Shown here: positions 5,554 to 5,641 of the stretch, piece by piece
Position numbering within the stretch: the stretch's first letter is position 1
Layout of the letters: every line of letters begins with the position of its first letter
Assembly (NCBI GenBank): GCA_030642885.1
Contig: DAOWMX010000156.1
Coordinates: forward strand, 1 to 5,641
Direction: 5' to 3'
Source: Anaerolineales bacterium
Lineage (GTDB): Bacteria; Chloroflexota; Anaerolineae; Anaerolineales; E44-bin32
DNA length: 5,641 nt
Translations under genes and position numbers: made by a program
The notes under the pieces: generated by a model
What the model saw: only the letters and a program-made list of their open reading frames with translations
Database searches by the model: none
Told to the model about the DNA's origin: nothing

Positions 5554-5640
5554 TTATACGCTCGAATTCACCTTCCAGTCGTACTGCATGTAGCGGACCC
5601 GGAACTCTCCGCTTTCGAGGATGTTTCGTACTTCCTGGTC
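5554..5640 (-). CDS. C-terminal 28 codons of a convergent gene, product unknown
   Basis: Read leftward from the window edge, one - strand frame stays open for 28 codons and ends at TAA (5556-5554). The peptide begins DQEVRNILESGEF and ends YDWKVNSSV. The other two - strand frames are less convincing: one opens on a stop and the other gives a Ser/Thr-rich low-quality peptide. The composition and the terminator just beyond its stop both support a real coding end. The gene starts outside the window to the right. The fragment is too short for me to assign a family. Confidence 0.55.
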   Translation of the reverse strand, partial: DQEVRNILESGEFRVRYMQYDWKVNSSV

Positions 5641-5641
5641 A

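Noticed and set aside
1..5641. CRISPR array, tRNA or rRNA genes
   Set aside because: I saw no regularly spaced repeats and no cloverleaf or rRNA-like stretches on either strand.

Overview
This 5.6-kb window is a plain bacterial chromosomal segment of roughly mid-50s percent GC. Six genes run on the + strand, and the tail of a seventh runs convergently on the - strand at the right edge. Protein style suggests a Chloroflexota (Anaerolineae-like) bacterium. The cues are the HicB-like/DinB two-domain protein, an AAC(3)-family acetyltransferase with a Cys-containing C-terminus, and an M23 peptidase ending in an 'NTLDPSPYLG'-type tail. This placement is an inference from remembered family style; the window has no rRNA or marker gene to prove it.

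Layout, left to right: the 3' part of an EthD-family small protein (2-286); a YbaK/EbsC-type aminoacyl-tRNA deacylase (356-835); a membrane-anchored M23/LytM metallopeptidase (858-1607), 22 nt further on and probably co-transcribed; a class I SAM-dependent methyltransferase (1748-2542); a 242-nt gap with a perfect 11-bp hairpin, a possible 9-residue leader ORF and a lone TATAAT; a HicB-like plus DinB-like fusion protein (2785-3459); a 159-nt gap with small hairpins and a short direct repeat; a crotonase-fold enoyl-CoA hydratase (3619-4392); and an AAC(3)-family N-acetyltransferase (4491-5318). The last 323 nt hold no large + strand gene. They contain a good intrinsic terminator (5495-5524) and the last 28 codons of a convergent - strand gene (5554-5640).

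The genes do not form an evident pathway. They cover tRNA quality control, cell-wall hydrolysis, methyl transfer, acyl-CoA metabolism, acetyl transfer and a DinB-type metal-binding four-helix protein. Most gaps (98-242 nt) are wide enough for separate promoters, so only the YbaK-M23 pair looks like a tight transcription unit. I see no CRISPR array, complete transposon, phage gene, tRNA or rRNA, and no convincing multi-gene defence system. The points most worth a second look are the HicB/DinB fusion, the hairpin that carries a Shine-Dalgarno and start codon downstream of the methyltransferase, and the cysteine cluster of the AAC(3)-like protein.
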